NCBI GenBank assembly: GCA_022706085.1
Contig: JAKJDF010000003.1
Location: 128,813 to 192,812, forward strand
Reading direction: 5' to 3'
DNA: 64,000 nucleotides
DNA from: Candidatus Latescibacterota bacterium
GTDB lineage: Bacteria; Latescibacterota; MWCZ01
The notes below the pieces were generated by a model, which was not told where the DNA came from, searched no databases, and saw nothing but the letters and a program-made list of their open reading frames with translations. The position numbers and the translations under genes are program-made. Positions 7,489 through 19,413 of this stretch are shown in pieces (within the stretch, counting starts at the first letter, position 1; every line of letters starts with the position of its first letter).

Positions 7489-9042
7489 TTGAAAACAGAG
7501 ATCATCGTCAATTCTGCTACCCAGGAAACCCGTATTGCCATCCTCGAAGACGGACGCTTGGTCGAAATCCTCGTAGAACGCCCCGATACCCAGCGCCTGG
7601 TTGGTAACATCTACAAAGGAATCGTCACATCGATTCTACCGGGTATGCAGGCGGCATTTGTAGATATCGGGATGGAAAAAAGTGCCTTTCTGCATGCACG
7701 AGACGTTGGCGGGTCCCCGGAACGGCTTGATGACGAAGAAGACGAGGACGCGGAGGACGACGACGAGGAAGCTCCACGATCAGGCCGCGAAACAAAAAAA
7801 TACACGCCGATTCAGGAACTCCTGACAAAAGGGCAGGAGGTGATCGTGCAGATCACGAAAGAGCCCATCGGCACAAAAGGGCCGCGTGTCACAACCGACG
7901 TATCGTTGCCGGGACGTTTCTCCGTACTGATGCCGTATTCCAACCACGTGGGTGTTTCGCGCAAAATTCTCGGCTGGTCGGAAAAACGGAGGCTGAAAGC
8001 GCTGGCAGCGCGCCTTCGTCCGGAAAACTGCGGAATCATTGTTCGAACGGTTGCAGAGGGACAGGGCGAAGACGACCTGACGCGGGATATCAATGATCTG
8101 AAGCGCACATGGGAACGGGTCCATCGCCGCGCGAAACGAATGAAGGCGCCCGCGCTGATTCACTCAGAACTCGGAATGACGACGAATCTGATGCGCGATC
8201 TTCTCAGCGAAGACGTGGAACGGGTTGTGGTGGACTCGAAGAGCGTGTACAACGACATCATCAAATACCTGAAAGGCACCGCCCCCCAGTTACGCGATAG
8301 AGTGCTTCTCTATGATCAAAAGGAGCCCGTGTTCGATGCATATGGCATTGAACAGGAAATCGCGAACGCGACGAATCGCCGCGTGCCGCTGCGAAAAGGC
8401 GGGTTTCTTGTGATAGATCACACCGAGGCGATGGTTACGATCGATGTGAACACAGGGAGGTATGTGGGGCGGAACAATCAGGAACAGACGATCGTCAACA
8501 TCAATCTCGAAGCAGGGCAGGAAATCGCTCGGCAGCTTCGTCTCCGCGACATCGGCGGCATCATCGCCATCGACTTCATCGACATGGCGATTGAAGCAAA
8601 CCGGAGAAAGGTGTGGGAAGAGTTCAACAAGGCGCTGCGGCACGACCGGTCGCGAATCAATGTTGCGGAACGGCTCAGCGAGTTCGGTGTTCTCGAGATG
8701 ACTCGGCAGCGGGTCCGTCCGAGCCTGCTTTACACCTTCAGCGAACCGTGTCCGCTCTGCAAGGGGTCTGGTCGCGTACAGAGCCCTGATACTACGGTGA
8801 CGAAACTCGAGCGGTGGTTGAAGAGGCTGCGAGCCGCCGGGGGTGAGAAGAAACTGGTTCTCGAAGTTCATCCTACGGTTGGCTCGTATCTGCGTGAAAA
8901 CGACCAGAGGATTCTCAAAGCACTGCGGCGAACCACGGGTGCTCAGATCATTCTTGAAGACAACCCTTCGCTCGAAATCGACGCCTATCGGTTCTCCAGT
9001 TTGAAGACAGCGGAGGATCTGACGGCGAAATATGAGGCTTGA
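7489..9042 (+). CDS. rng: Ribonuclease E/G family endoribonuclease
   Basis: A 517-aa single-strand-specific endoribonuclease that processes rRNA and mRNA. Residues about 38-135 are an S1 RNA-binding domain interrupted by an acidic insert (81-95, almost all D/E). The catalytic metal-binding aspartates are visible as VTIDVNTG (D319) and AIDFIDM (D362). The zinc-link motif CPLCKGSG has Cys421 and Cys424. Length fits RNase G rather than full RNase E (no long C-terminal scaffold). Start TTG 7489 gives the family N-terminus KTEIIVNS. rplU and rpmA follow, a widely conserved order. Confidence 0.93.
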   Translation: MKTEIIVNSATQETRIAILEDGRLVEILVERPDTQRLVGNIYKGIVTSILPGMQAAFVDIGMEKSAFLHARDVGGSPERLDDEEDEDAEDDDEEAPRSGRETKKYTPIQELLTKGQEVIVQITKEPIGTKGPRVTTDVSLPGRFSVLMPYSNHVGVSRKILGWSEKRRLKALAARLRPENCGIIVRTVAEGQGEDDLTRDINDLKRTWERVHRRAKRMKAPALIHSELGMTTNLMRDLLSEDVERVVVDSKSVYNDIIKYLKGTAPQLRDRVLLYDQKEPVFDAYGIEQEIANATNRRVPLRKGGFLVIDHTEAMVTIDVNTGRYVGRNNQEQTIVNINLEAGQEIARQLRLRDIGGIIAIDFIDMAIEANRRKVWEEFNKALRHDRSRINVAERLSEFGVLEMTRQRVRPSLLYTFSEPCPLCKGSGRVQSPDTTVTKLERWLKRLRAAGGEKKLVLEVHPTVGSYLRENDQRILKALRRTTGAQIILEDNPSLEIDAYRFSSLKTAEDLTAKYEA

Positions 9043-9067
9043 CAGCCGATCCAACGGATGGTAACTT
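9039..9067 (+). promoter_or_regulatory. Candidate promoter for rplU-rpmA
   Basis: A perfect TTGACA (9039-9044) overlaps the rng stop codon and is followed after exactly 17 bp by TAACTT (9062-9067), which matches the -10 consensus at only three positions. It lies about 70 bp upstream of the rplU ATG, leaving a T-rich leader that may also hold an L21 autoregulatory site. Confidence 0.4.
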
Positions 9068-9134
9068 AAAAAGTCTGTTTCAACGTGTTCTTTTTTCTGA
9101 GCATTTCATACCAAACCGAAACCAGGCAAAAATC

Positions 9135-9449
9135 ATGCAGGCAGTAGTGCGAGTCGCTGGAGTGCAGGCCAGAGTGGCGCCGGGGGACAGGATTTTCCTC
9201 CCGCGAATTTCCGGAGAAATCGGCACCGTAACCACCCTGGGAGAGGTTCTCCTTCTTTCTGATGGCGAAAAGATTACGGTGGGCAAACCGGTGGTCGAAA
9301 GTGCCAGCGTGCAGGCCGAAGTTCTCGATCATGCGCGCGATGCGAAAGTTCTCGTGTTCAAGAAGAAACGACGGAAAAGGTATCGGCGCCTTCGGGGGCA
9401 CCGTCAATCCTATACGCAAGTGCTCATCAAGGAAATCGTGGCCGCGTAA
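9135..9449 (+). CDS. rplU: 50S ribosomal protein L21
   Basis: A 104-aa L21 protein that binds 23S rRNA. Seen: N-terminal beta segment MQAVVRVAGVQARVAPGDRI, and the conserved C-terminal basic block KVLVFKKKRRKRYRRLRGHRQSYTQVLI. Start at 9135 gives the normal family length; longer versions of the frame add unrelated residues. The ribosome-binding site is weak (CAGGCAAAAATC). rpmA follows 24 bp downstream, as in nearly all bacteria. Confidence 0.96.
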   Translation: MQAVVRVAGVQARVAPGDRIFLPRISGEIGTVTTLGEVLLLSDGEKITVGKPVVESASVQAEVLDHARDAKVLVFKKKRRKRYRRLRGHRQSYTQVLIKEIVAA

Positions 9450-9473
9450 GCTCGGCTTGGAAAGGTTCTTCGA

Positions 9474-9737
9474 ATGGCACACAAAAAAGGCGTAGGAAGT
9501 TCTCGAAACGGGCGTGATTCCAATGCGCAGCGTCTCGGTCTTAAGCGCTTCGGTGGCGAGCTGGTGAATGCCGGGACAATCATCGTGCGCCAGCGGGGCA
9601 CGCGGTTCCACCCGGGTCTCCACGTGGGCAGGGGCGGCGATGATACGCTCTTCGCGCTGGCGACAGGGCACGTGAAGTTCGCCCCCCACAAGAACGGCAA
9701 GGGGAAAGTGGTAAGCATCGAACCGCTCGAAACCTGA
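9474..9737 (+). CDS. rpmA: 50S ribosomal protein L27
   Basis: An 87-aa L27 located at the peptidyl-transferase centre. The protein starts [19 protein letters not shown], so the flexible N-terminus begins directly with the mature AHKKG sequence and does not need the protease-removed extension found in many Firmicutes. The [15 protein letters not shown] core follows. It is the last gene of rng-rplU-rpmA, with an intrinsic terminator 25 bp downstream. Confidence 0.97.
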   Translation: MAHKKGVGSSRNGRDSNAQRLGLKRFGGELVNAGTIIVRQRGTRFHPGLHVGRGGDDTLFALATGHVKFAPHKNGKGKVVSIEPLET

Positions 9738-9761
9738 GCTTTTAACTGATTATTCGGGAAA

Positions 9762-9799
9762 GATCGCGCCATCCGTTGCGGGTGGGCGGTCTTTTTTTT
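9762..9799 (+). terminator. Intrinsic terminator after rpmA
   Basis: A GC-rich stem (GATCGC...ATCC pairing with GGTG...GCGGTC, one G-U pair) is followed by eight T. This is a classical rho-independent terminator closing the ribosomal protein operon. Confidence 0.88.
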
Positions 9800-9860
9800 G
9801 CCCCTGAGCACAGGTTTTGCCTACCTTTTCAGTGGATTACACGGAAGGGAGTTCAATTCG

Positions 9861-11552
9861 ATGCGTGTGGAAGCGCTTTTTGCTGGATGTGCCCTGCTGG
9901 CGATGAGTTCCTGCGCCTCGTTGGAGGTACGGGAGGCACCGTCTCACGAAACGGCTGTGCGACAGGGAAGCCCTCGGCCCGAGGCCATTCTCCGGCTTCT
10001 GGCGGCGAAACGTGCAGAACGCCGGGGGGATCCGGCAGGGGCACTCGCGCAGTGGCAGGCAGCAGTTCGGGCTGATTCTTCGTCGCCATCCCTCCGGTTG
10101 GGGTTGGCGAAGGCATACTCCGTGCAAAGCAACGATTCACTCGCGCTGGTGAACGGTCGAAGGAGTGTTCTTCTCGACTCAAACTACGTGGACGGGCACC
10201 TTTTCCTCGCCGGTCTGTACGAGGGCCGCAACGATTTCATAAGCGCCGCGACACACCTTGAGGCGGCGTTCAGAGAGTCGAAATCTCCGGAAACGGGATG
10301 GCAGCTTGCCAGATTGTACGCGCGTCTCGCGAGGCCTGAAGAAAGCCGCCGGGTTTACCAGACGATGGCGGATGCTCCCACAGCACATCCTGACGACGTC
10401 CTGGCATGGGCGGAACAGGTCCAGATGTCGCCGGTCAAGGGTGCCTCGGATATCTTCTACACAACGTGCATGCGTCGGTGGCCGGGCAACGAAGAGGCGG
10501 TAGGGGCGTATGCGGAGTATCTTGCCCGGAGCGGCCGCCGCGCGGAAGCGGAACGACTGTTGCGGGGATGGTCTGCCGGCCACCCGGATTCCCGCGAGGT
10601 GCCCAAACGGTACATCCAGTTACTGGTCGCGCAGGATCGCTGGGCGGATGCGGATTCGGTATGGATGCGGATTTGGAGGGAATCCCCCGACGATCTTGTC
10701 GAGCAAAAAGGCTGGATTACCTACCTTACGAAAAGGGGACAGATTCCTCTCGCAATCACGAACGCGCAACGACTCATCGAGACGCAGCCTTCCGACGGTG
10801 ACGGGTACGTTCTTCTCGGGCAGGCGCACGTTGCCCGGGGAGACCTTCACGAGGCGGCGGCAGCGTTTGAACAGGCAGCCGCTCGAGACTCATCTCTTGA
10901 GGCCCTCAGCGAACTGGCTTACGCACGGGCCGGTCTCAAGCAATACGCTGCAGCCGAGCGAGCTGCCCGGCAGGGGCTCTCGAAATATCCAGGCGACGAA
11001 CGCCTCCTATCCATTTACAGCGCCGCGCTCTCATCCCAGAACAAATGGCGGGAAGCGGTGCCGGTCCTTCGCGCTCTCACGGAACGTGACACTACGGACA
11101 CCGACCGGCTGTTCGACCTTGGCGCAAGCCTCGAGCGCGCCGGCGAGTTTGACAGCGCCGTCGTAGTGTTCAAGAGGCTTCTCTCCATCAATCGGCATCA
11201 CGCCGACGCGCTCAATTATCTCGGCTTCATGTTCGCCGACCGGAACGTTCACCTCGCAGAGGCTGAGTCTCTTCTTACGGAAGCAGTTCGCCTCGAGCCG
11301 CGGAATGCGGCGTTCCTTGACAGCATGGGATGGCTGTTCTTTCGGCAGGGGCGTTACCAGGAAGCGAAAGAGCATCTTGCCGATGCCATCGAGATTGACG
11401 GCTCGGTTGCCGAAATGCACGTACACCTTGGCGACGTGTTGTCCGCGCTCGGAGATCGTGACAACGCGCGTGAGGCATACCGCGCCGCTCTCAGACTCGA
11501 CCCCGCAAATCGCACTGTGGAACGCAAGTTGCGTTTGCTTGAGCGACGTTGA
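9861..11552 (+). CDS. Large TPR-repeat lipoprotein
   Basis: A 563-aa protein made almost entirely of tetratricopeptide repeats. Start 9861 has AAGGGAG upstream. Residues 1-17 form a lipoprotein-type signal with MSSC (Cys18). About ten to twelve helix pairs follow, for example GYVLLGQAHVARGDLHEAAAAFEQAA and the C-terminal AEMHVHLGDVLSALGDRDNAREAYRAALRLDP. The arrangement resembles periplasmic or outer-membrane-facing TPR lipoproteins used as scaffolds in secretion or envelope assembly; no partner is identifiable. It lies alone between the rpmA terminator and the creatininase-family gene. Confidence 0.87.
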   Translation: MRVEALFAGCALLAMSSCASLEVREAPSHETAVRQGSPRPEAILRLLAAKRAERRGDPAGALAQWQAAVRADSSSPSLRLGLAKAYSVQSNDSLALVNGRRSVLLDSNYVDGHLFLAGLYEGRNDFISAATHLEAAFRESKSPETGWQLARLYARLARPEESRRVYQTMADAPTAHPDDVLAWAEQVQMSPVKGASDIFYTTCMRRWPGNEEAVGAYAEYLARSGRRAEAERLLRGWSAGHPDSREVPKRYIQLLVAQDRWADADSVWMRIWRESPDDLVEQKGWITYLTKRGQIPLAITNAQRLIETQPSDGDGYVLLGQAHVARGDLHEAAAAFEQAAARDSSLEALSELAYARAGLKQYAAAERAARQGLSKYPGDERLLSIYSAALSSQNKWREAVPVLRALTERDTTDTDRLFDLGASLERAGEFDSAVVVFKRLLSINRHHADALNYLGFMFADRNVHLAEAESLLTEAVRLEPRNAAFLDSMGWLFFRQGRYQEAKEHLADAIEIDGSVAEMHVHLGDVLSALGDRDNAREAYRAALRLDPANRTVERKLRLLERR

Positions 11553-11775
11553 CAATTTGCTGCCGGCAGCACGGACGAACCTCAAACCACGCGCGTCCCC
11601 GCAGTTCCAGTTGTCCGCAACGCGGCGCTCACCATATTTTTCCTTGACACTGCGGTCGCGCGGGTCCTGGGCCGACCGGTGGACGCCAGGTCGCCTGTAC
11701 CGTGACCGCGAAGCCTCGGGACCGAAGTTAACGGGGAATATCTACCTGGTGCGTTTTGGGTTGGGAGATTGGCAA

Positions 11776-12531
11776 ATGCAACAAAGGCCCGTGTGGGGGC
11801 GCTTTGAGGAACTGCGCCCTGATCAATTGGAGCAGATCGTTGAGCAGTGGCCGGTGGCGTACTGGCCGTTGGGGCTCCTTGAACACCACGGGTGGGCCCT
11901 ACCTGTGGGCTTCGACGGCGTGAAGGCGGTGCGCTTCTGCGAGCGGATCGCGGCGGCAACGGGCGGCGTCGTTCTGCCATGCATGTGGTGGGGCAGCCAT
12001 GGCGGCCACGGGGACTTCAAATGGACCTTCTACCAGGACCCGGTCGTCGGCGAAAGAGTTCTCGACGTAACCACCCGAAAGCTTATCGACTTCGGCTTCC
12101 GGGCGATCGTCCTCCACGCAGGACACTATCCCTGGCAGGGAGTTCTGGACAAGGTGCTGTCCCCGGTCCGTAACGAGCACCCTGAGGTGCTCTTCATCTG
12201 GGGAACCGAATGCACCATTGGAGGCGAGGGACTGCGGGACGTTCCAGGTGACCATGCCGCACGCTGGGAAACGTCCTATGGGCTCGCCCTTCTCCCGGAC
12301 CTTGTGGATACGGGGGCTCTGAGAGAAGGACGCGGGCTTGAGGCATGGCCGAATGCGACACCACCTCCAGAAGAAAGGCGGTACAGGGGAGTGGTTTTCG
12401 ACACGCAGCACCCGCTGTTCGCTCAATTGGGAGAAGATGCTCGCAAGGCATCCGCAGAAGACGCTGAGTTCCATCTTTCGCGCATAGCAGAGACGATTAT
12501 TCAGAAGGTTCGAAACCATCTGAGCCGTTAG
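11776..12531 (+). CDS. Creatininase-family amidohydrolase
   Basis: A 251-aa protein of the creatininase superfamily (metal-dependent amide or imide hydrolases, which also includes the MftE and FAPy-deformylase groups). The metal-site opening WPLGLLEHHGWALPVGFD is present, with Glu and His of LEHHG and the Asp of GFD; a later VLHAGHYPWQ and GTECT supply the further His and Glu positions. GGGAG at ideal spacing supports ATG 11776. The 965-aa glycosidase-like gene begins 23 bp downstream, so the pair is probably co-transcribed. No mycofactocin genes are present. The natural substrate is unknown. Confidence 0.85.
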   Translation: MQQRPVWGRFEELRPDQLEQIVEQWPVAYWPLGLLEHHGWALPVGFDGVKAVRFCERIAAATGGVVLPCMWWGSHGGHGDFKWTFYQDPVVGERVLDVTTRKLIDFGFRAIVLHAGHYPWQGVLDKVLSPVRNEHPEVLFIWGTECTIGGEGLRDVPGDHAARWETSYGLALLPDLVDTGALREGRGLEAWPNATPPPEERRYRGVVFDTQHPLFAQLGEDARKASAEDAEFHLSRIAETIIQKVRNHLSR

Positions 12532-12554
12532 ATTCCCTTTTTGGGGAGGTGCTC

Positions 12555-15452
12555 GTGAGGCCGGAGGAAGATGTGTATCAGGGCGAATTGGTCCGGTACC
12601 CCGGGCCGTGGGGATTCAACATCCCTCGCTCGCACATAATTCTGGTAAGCGATGAACAACTGGAGCAGCTTCAGGACCCTGACGCGCTGGTAGATCTGAG
12701 CCTGAGTCCGAAGAAGGATCTGCGTTCGCTGCGTCAGGTGTGCGAGCAAGCCGCCGCGAGAGGAGCGCGAACGCTCATGTTCGCGTTCGACCATTTCTGG
12801 AATCAGTACCGGGAAGGTCAGGGGAACAAACCACGCGAACTGCTCCCGGATACGGACGAGTACATCTCACGTATCGCGGTAGTGAGCCATTTCGTTCAGC
12901 AATTCGGGATCGGCCTCGAACTGAGCCTTCTGAGTCCCTTGGAACTTGGAAAAGGGTTTCGGAGAGCAACCGGCGAAACCGGAAAGTGGATGCATGTTCG
13001 CGAAGGGATTCGCGACCCTTCCACGGGTGCATTTTCCGTTCAACTCTGGCGTCAGAAACGGTGGGGTAACAACAAAGGGGCGTTCGACGTGGAGCTGGAA
13101 AGCGTCCGCGCCTTTGCGTTTGAGGAGAAACAGATCGGCGGCACGCATTTGTTCGCCGTAGCCCGTGACGAAATTCGAGAGATAACTGATTGCGTGGAGA
13201 TGGATCCCGGCTGCACCGGTGTGTTCTCAGCGGGTGATTACCTCGCAGAACGGGTGAGCATACGCGGAAATGGGATGGCAGATGTGGGACATCTCGACCG
13301 CGTGGCAGTAGTTCTCACCTACAGAACACCTGAGATGGATTACTTCAGCCCGTCCGCTACGGCGTTTCTGCGGGATCTCCTGGAACGCTACCGGAAGGCG
13401 GGTGTCAAACTGAACGCTCTTTATGCGGACGAAATGCACATTCAGCAGGACTGGGGATACTTCAGCCACCACGACCACGGTCAGCTGGCTCTGCGATACG
13501 TGAGCCCGCACCTGGAGCGTCGTTTCTCGGACCTGTTCGGCCGCGAGTATGCCGATTTCGCTCCGTGGATGGTGTACTTCTGTTCCGGTCAGCACGATTT
13601 CCTTCCCACAACCGGTGCAGCGTCATTCTGTCAGCACGTTCTCGGCAACACACAGGACGAGGTTTCCGCAACCTTTCTCTTCAAGCGGCGTTACTATCAC
13701 GTGCTCGAGGGAACGGTCGTAGACCTCATGACTGACGCGAAGCACTACGCCGAACAACTGGCGGGCCATACACTCCCGGCACGCGCGCACGTGACCTGGG
13801 CGGAAAGCCCCACGATTGATGACTCGGAACCGAGCCCACTGCCGCACTACACCCAGTTGTACGAATACACCCAGTCGTTCCGGTGGTCGAACACCGTTCA
13901 TCAAGCTGCGTCGGCGTGTCAGGACTATTTTCGATGGAATGATTTCCTTACCGGCGGAGGCAACGATCACGCCGAAGGCGGCTACGCGGACCGCAATTAC
14001 TTCGCGCTTGCGCTGGCGTGCTCTACTGGGAACCTGAATGAGGTACCATATGCCTACGCGGCGCACTGGGGCATGCCGAAGGAAATTGCGCAACGTCGTT
14101 CCGCACTCGTAGACGTGTTCGGTGCCTGCGCGTCACCCACCTTTCAGGCGGTTGAAAACTCTCAGCACCGGGCAAGCAGCGTCCTGATGCTCTACCCCAT
14201 AGATCTCGTGTCGGTGGATGAACGGTTTGGAAGCTGGGTGGTGCAGTACGGGTACGCAGATTTCATTACCGCGGAAAAGCTCTGCGAATTGGGACGGGTG
14301 ACGGCAACAGGGGAAATCGCCGTCAAAAACAGGCGCTACAGGACGCTTGTTGCTCTTTTCGAACCATTTCCTTCCGAGCAGTTGGTGTTCCTTATGGAGC
14401 GCCTTGTCAATCAAGGGGGGCGTGTGGTGTGGTCCGGAACGCCACCGCTCCTTCATGCCGAGGGAACCCCGGTCCGGCAGGCATGGGAGCGTCTGTTTGG
14501 AGTCACGTGCGAACACAAAGCCGCTGCGACTGGTTTGCCGGTTCCCGGGAGAACGGTGAGGTTCTGCGGTCAGTTTGACGGCATTCCGGCGCAGACCATC
14601 CTCACCAACACCGTGATTGATCACATCTATCCGTTCGGTATTGGCGGCGAGTCGGAGGTGGTTGCCAAAGTCGGGGAGTGGGTGGTAGGGTCCATCCGCT
14701 CCGCAGGAACGCGCGGGGGCAAGGCGGTGGCTCTGGGATTCCGTCCGCGGGACGATCAATCGAAGAGCCTTGGGGATGAGGTTCGGACGTGGTTCGAGAT
14801 TCTGGTGAAGCTCGGGTCCTATCCCCCGAGCGGGTCATTCGGAGAGGTCAACGATAATCCGGAGTATTTTTCTCGAACGAAGCCGTGGTTGGCGCAGACC
14901 TTTCCCAACGGAGCAATTGCGGTGGCGCCCCATTTCCGGACCTATGAGGAGGGATGGCACGGCGGGTTTCACCGCGATGATGAGGCCGACAGGAAATGGC
15001 TGAATGATCATCCGTTGCCATCCAACGAGATCTGTCTGGAACAGGAACTGATACACGGTGTGCGGCTGACGTACAGAGGTGAAGGCGCGGTCGCCGTCCG
15101 GCTTAACGGTGCCGGCGACCTCATTGCTTTTTCCGGCTCCGCGTGCTCCGGGGTGACGGTAAACGATCGTTCCTTTGTCTTCTCTGATCAGCGTGTTCGG
15201 CATCTGGGTTGGTCACCCGTTCCGCCCGAACAGCGGGTACCGGGGGGAGCGGTTTTCCAGGTGTGGATTGATTCTGACCGCGATGTCTCGGTACCCGTCC
15301 CGGCGGGACTTCCGCCTTTGAGGTGGTGGTGTCAGGGGCCGAAACCTGGGTGCAGGGGTGTTCCGGTTACTACGTCAAGGACCGATGGCGCGGTCCATTT
15401 TCAGGTGCATGAGGGCATCTGCCGAACGTGGATCTTTGGTGTCCCTGAGTAA
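12555..15452 (+). CDS. Large putative glycoside hydrolase, family not recognised
   Basis: A 965-aa soluble protein without a signal peptide. Residues about 1-520 look like an alpha/beta-barrel hydrolase: aromatic-rich, with a Glu-bearing strand end LNALYADEMHIQQDWGYF near 288-305 that is a plausible catalytic or substrate site. Residues about 540-690 (VLMLYPIDLVSVDERFGSWV...LVNQGGRVVWSGTPPLL) resemble the class-I-amidotransferase-like trimerisation domain of GH42-type enzymes. The last 200 residues are beta-rich. GTG 12555 is preferred over GTG 12549 because GGGGAGG (12543-12549) would overlap the latter. It sits directly after a creatininase-family gene; function and family are inferred only. 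Confidence 0.7.
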   Translation: MRPEEDVYQGELVRYPGPWGFNIPRSHIILVSDEQLEQLQDPDALVDLSLSPKKDLRSLRQVCEQAAARGARTLMFAFDHFWNQYREGQGNKPRELLPDTDEYISRIAVVSHFVQQFGIGLELSLLSPLELGKGFRRATGETGKWMHVREGIRDPSTGAFSVQLWRQKRWGNNKGAFDVELESVRAFAFEEKQIGGTHLFAVARDEIREITDCVEMDPGCTGVFSAGDYLAERVSIRGNGMADVGHLDRVAVVLTYRTPEMDYFSPSATAFLRDLLERYRKAGVKLNALYADEMHIQQDWGYFSHHDHGQLALRYVSPHLERRFSDLFGREYADFAPWMVYFCSGQHDFLPTTGAASFCQHVLGNTQDEVSATFLFKRRYYHVLEGTVVDLMTDAKHYAEQLAGHTLPARAHVTWAESPTIDDSEPSPLPHYTQLYEYTQSFRWSNTVHQAASACQDYFRWNDFLTGGGNDHAEGGYADRNYFALALACSTGNLNEVPYAYAAHWGMPKEIAQRRSALVDVFGACASPTFQAVENSQHRASSVLMLYPIDLVSVDERFGSWVVQYGYADFITAEKLCELGRVTATGEIAVKNRRYRTLVALFEPFPSEQLVFLMERLVNQGGRVVWSGTPPLLHAEGTPVRQAWERLFGVTCEHKAAATGLPVPGRTVRFCGQFDGIPAQTILTNTVIDHIYPFGIGGESEVVAKVGEWVVGSIRSAGTRGGKAVALGFRPRDDQSKSLGDEVRTWFEILVKLGSYPPSGSFGEVNDNPEYFSRTKPWLAQTFPNGAIAVAPHFRTYEEGWHGGFHRDDEADRKWLNDHPLPSNEICLEQELIHGVRLTYRGEGAVAVRLNGAGDLIAFSGSACSGVTVNDRSFVFSDQRVRHLGWSPVPPEQRVPGGAVFQVWIDSDRDVSVPVPAGLPPLRWWCQGPKPGCRGVPVTTSRTDGAVHFQVHEGICRTWIFGVPE

Positions 15453-15557
15453 TGGGAAGATGACTGCGCATCGCTTATCGAGGTCCGTCGCGAATGCTCG
15501 TTGTTATGCTCTCTTTCGTGTTGTATCGCGCAGAACGCAATTCCGGAAGGTAGTTCC

Positions 15558-18161
<2,604 letters not shown>

Positions 18162-18186
18162 ACCTGTGCGCAGGAGCTTCTCTGAC

Positions 18187-19410
18187 GTGGAAAATGGACA
18201 GACTTCGACCTACAACGTGCCTGACAACACGGGCCATTTTGGCATCTACGGAGGACGTTTCGCGAGTGAGACCCTGATGCCCCTGCTTGCGGGACTCGCG
18301 CGGGAATACGAAGCTGCGAAAGCGGATGCCGGGTTTCAGGAGGAGTTATCGGGACTGCTCCGAGACTACGTGGGGCGCCCGACTCCAATTTCGTTCGCGA
18401 AACGGCTCTCGGACTACGTTGGGGGTGCGCGGATATTCCTCAAGCGAGAGGATTTGGCGCATACGGGTGCGCACAAGATCAACAACACAATGGGCCAGGT
18501 GCTTCTGGCGCGACGGATGAACAAGCGGCGGATAATCGCGGAAACGGGTGCGGGGCAACATGGTGTTGCAGCGGCGACCGTCAGCGCACTTTTCGGTCTT
18601 GAATGCGAAGTATTCATGGGTGCTGAAGACATGCGCCGGCAGAGGCTCAATGTCTTTCGCATGCGTTTGCTCGGGGCGAAAGTGACGGCGGTACATTCAG
18701 GCGCAAAAACCCTCAAGGATGCAATTAACGAAGCGATGCGAGACTGGATCACCCGTGTCGACGATACGTACTACATTTTCGGCTCCGTGCTGGGGCCGCA
18801 TCCGTATCCGATGATCGTTCGTGATTTTCAGTCTGTCATTGGAAAGGAAGCGCGGGCGCAGATGCAGGAGGAGATCGGTCGCCTCCCGGATGTCTGCGTC
18901 GCGTGCGTTGGGGGCGGTTCAAACGCGATGGGCCTGTTCCACGCGTTCCTGGGCGACGACAACGTGCGTCTGGTCGGTGTGGAAGCGGGGGGCAGGGGAA
19001 CCGGGCTCGGGGAACACGCCGCGAGATTCAGAAGCGGGCGACTTGGCGTGCTGCAAGGGGCGAAGAGTTATGTCCTTCAGGACGAAGATGGACAGATTGC
19101 TCCCACGCACTCCATTTCCGCCGGCCTCGACTATGCCAGTGTCGGTCCCGAGCACTCCTATCTTCGTGACCTGGGCCGCACGGAGTATACCGTGGCGAGT
19201 GATTCCCAGGCGCTGGAAGCGTTCCACCTGTTGAGCCGTCTTGAGGGGATCATGCCGGCGCTGGAAAGCGCTCACGCGGTAGCAGAGGCGCTGTCGCTCG
19301 CGAAAACCATGGCAAAGGACGAGGTGATTCTCGTGAACCTGAGCGGCCGCGGGGACAAGGACGTACACACAGTTGCGGAGACCATGGGCGTCGATATCGG
19401 GGCGATATGA
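18187..19410 (+). CDS. trpB: Tryptophan synthase beta chain
   Basis: A 407-aa PLP enzyme joining indole and serine. Sequence shows [17 protein letters not shown] at the N-terminus, HTGAHKINN with the Schiff-base Lys at 97, [12 protein letters not shown], and the phosphate-binding loop [10 protein letters not shown]. This is the TrpB1 type. The GTG start at 18187 has AGGAG 10 bp upstream. No trpA or other trp gene is nearby, so the operon is split in this genome. It ends 3 bp from the convergent stop of the Omp85 fusion gene. Confidence 0.95.
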   Translation: MENGQTSTYNVPDNTGHFGIYGGRFASETLMPLLAGLAREYEAAKADAGFQEELSGLLRDYVGRPTPISFAKRLSDYVGGARIFLKREDLAHTGAHKINNTMGQVLLARRMNKRRIIAETGAGQHGVAAATVSALFGLECEVFMGAEDMRRQRLNVFRMRLLGAKVTAVHSGAKTLKDAINEAMRDWITRVDDTYYIFGSVLGPHPYPMIVRDFQSVIGKEARAQMQEEIGRLPDVCVACVGGGSNAMGLFHAFLGDDNVRLVGVEAGGRGTGLGEHAARFRSGRLGVLQGAKSYVLQDEDGQIAPTHSISAGLDYASVGPEHSYLRDLGRTEYTVASDSQALEAFHLLSRLEGIMPALESAHAVAEALSLAKTMAKDEVILVNLSGRGDKDVHTVAETMGVDIGAI

Positions 19411-19413
19411 GGC

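Noticed and set aside
11640-11675. TTGACA before the creatininase gene as a promoter
   Set aside because: No -10-like hexamer occurs 16-18 bp downstream (GC-rich), so it was not listed.
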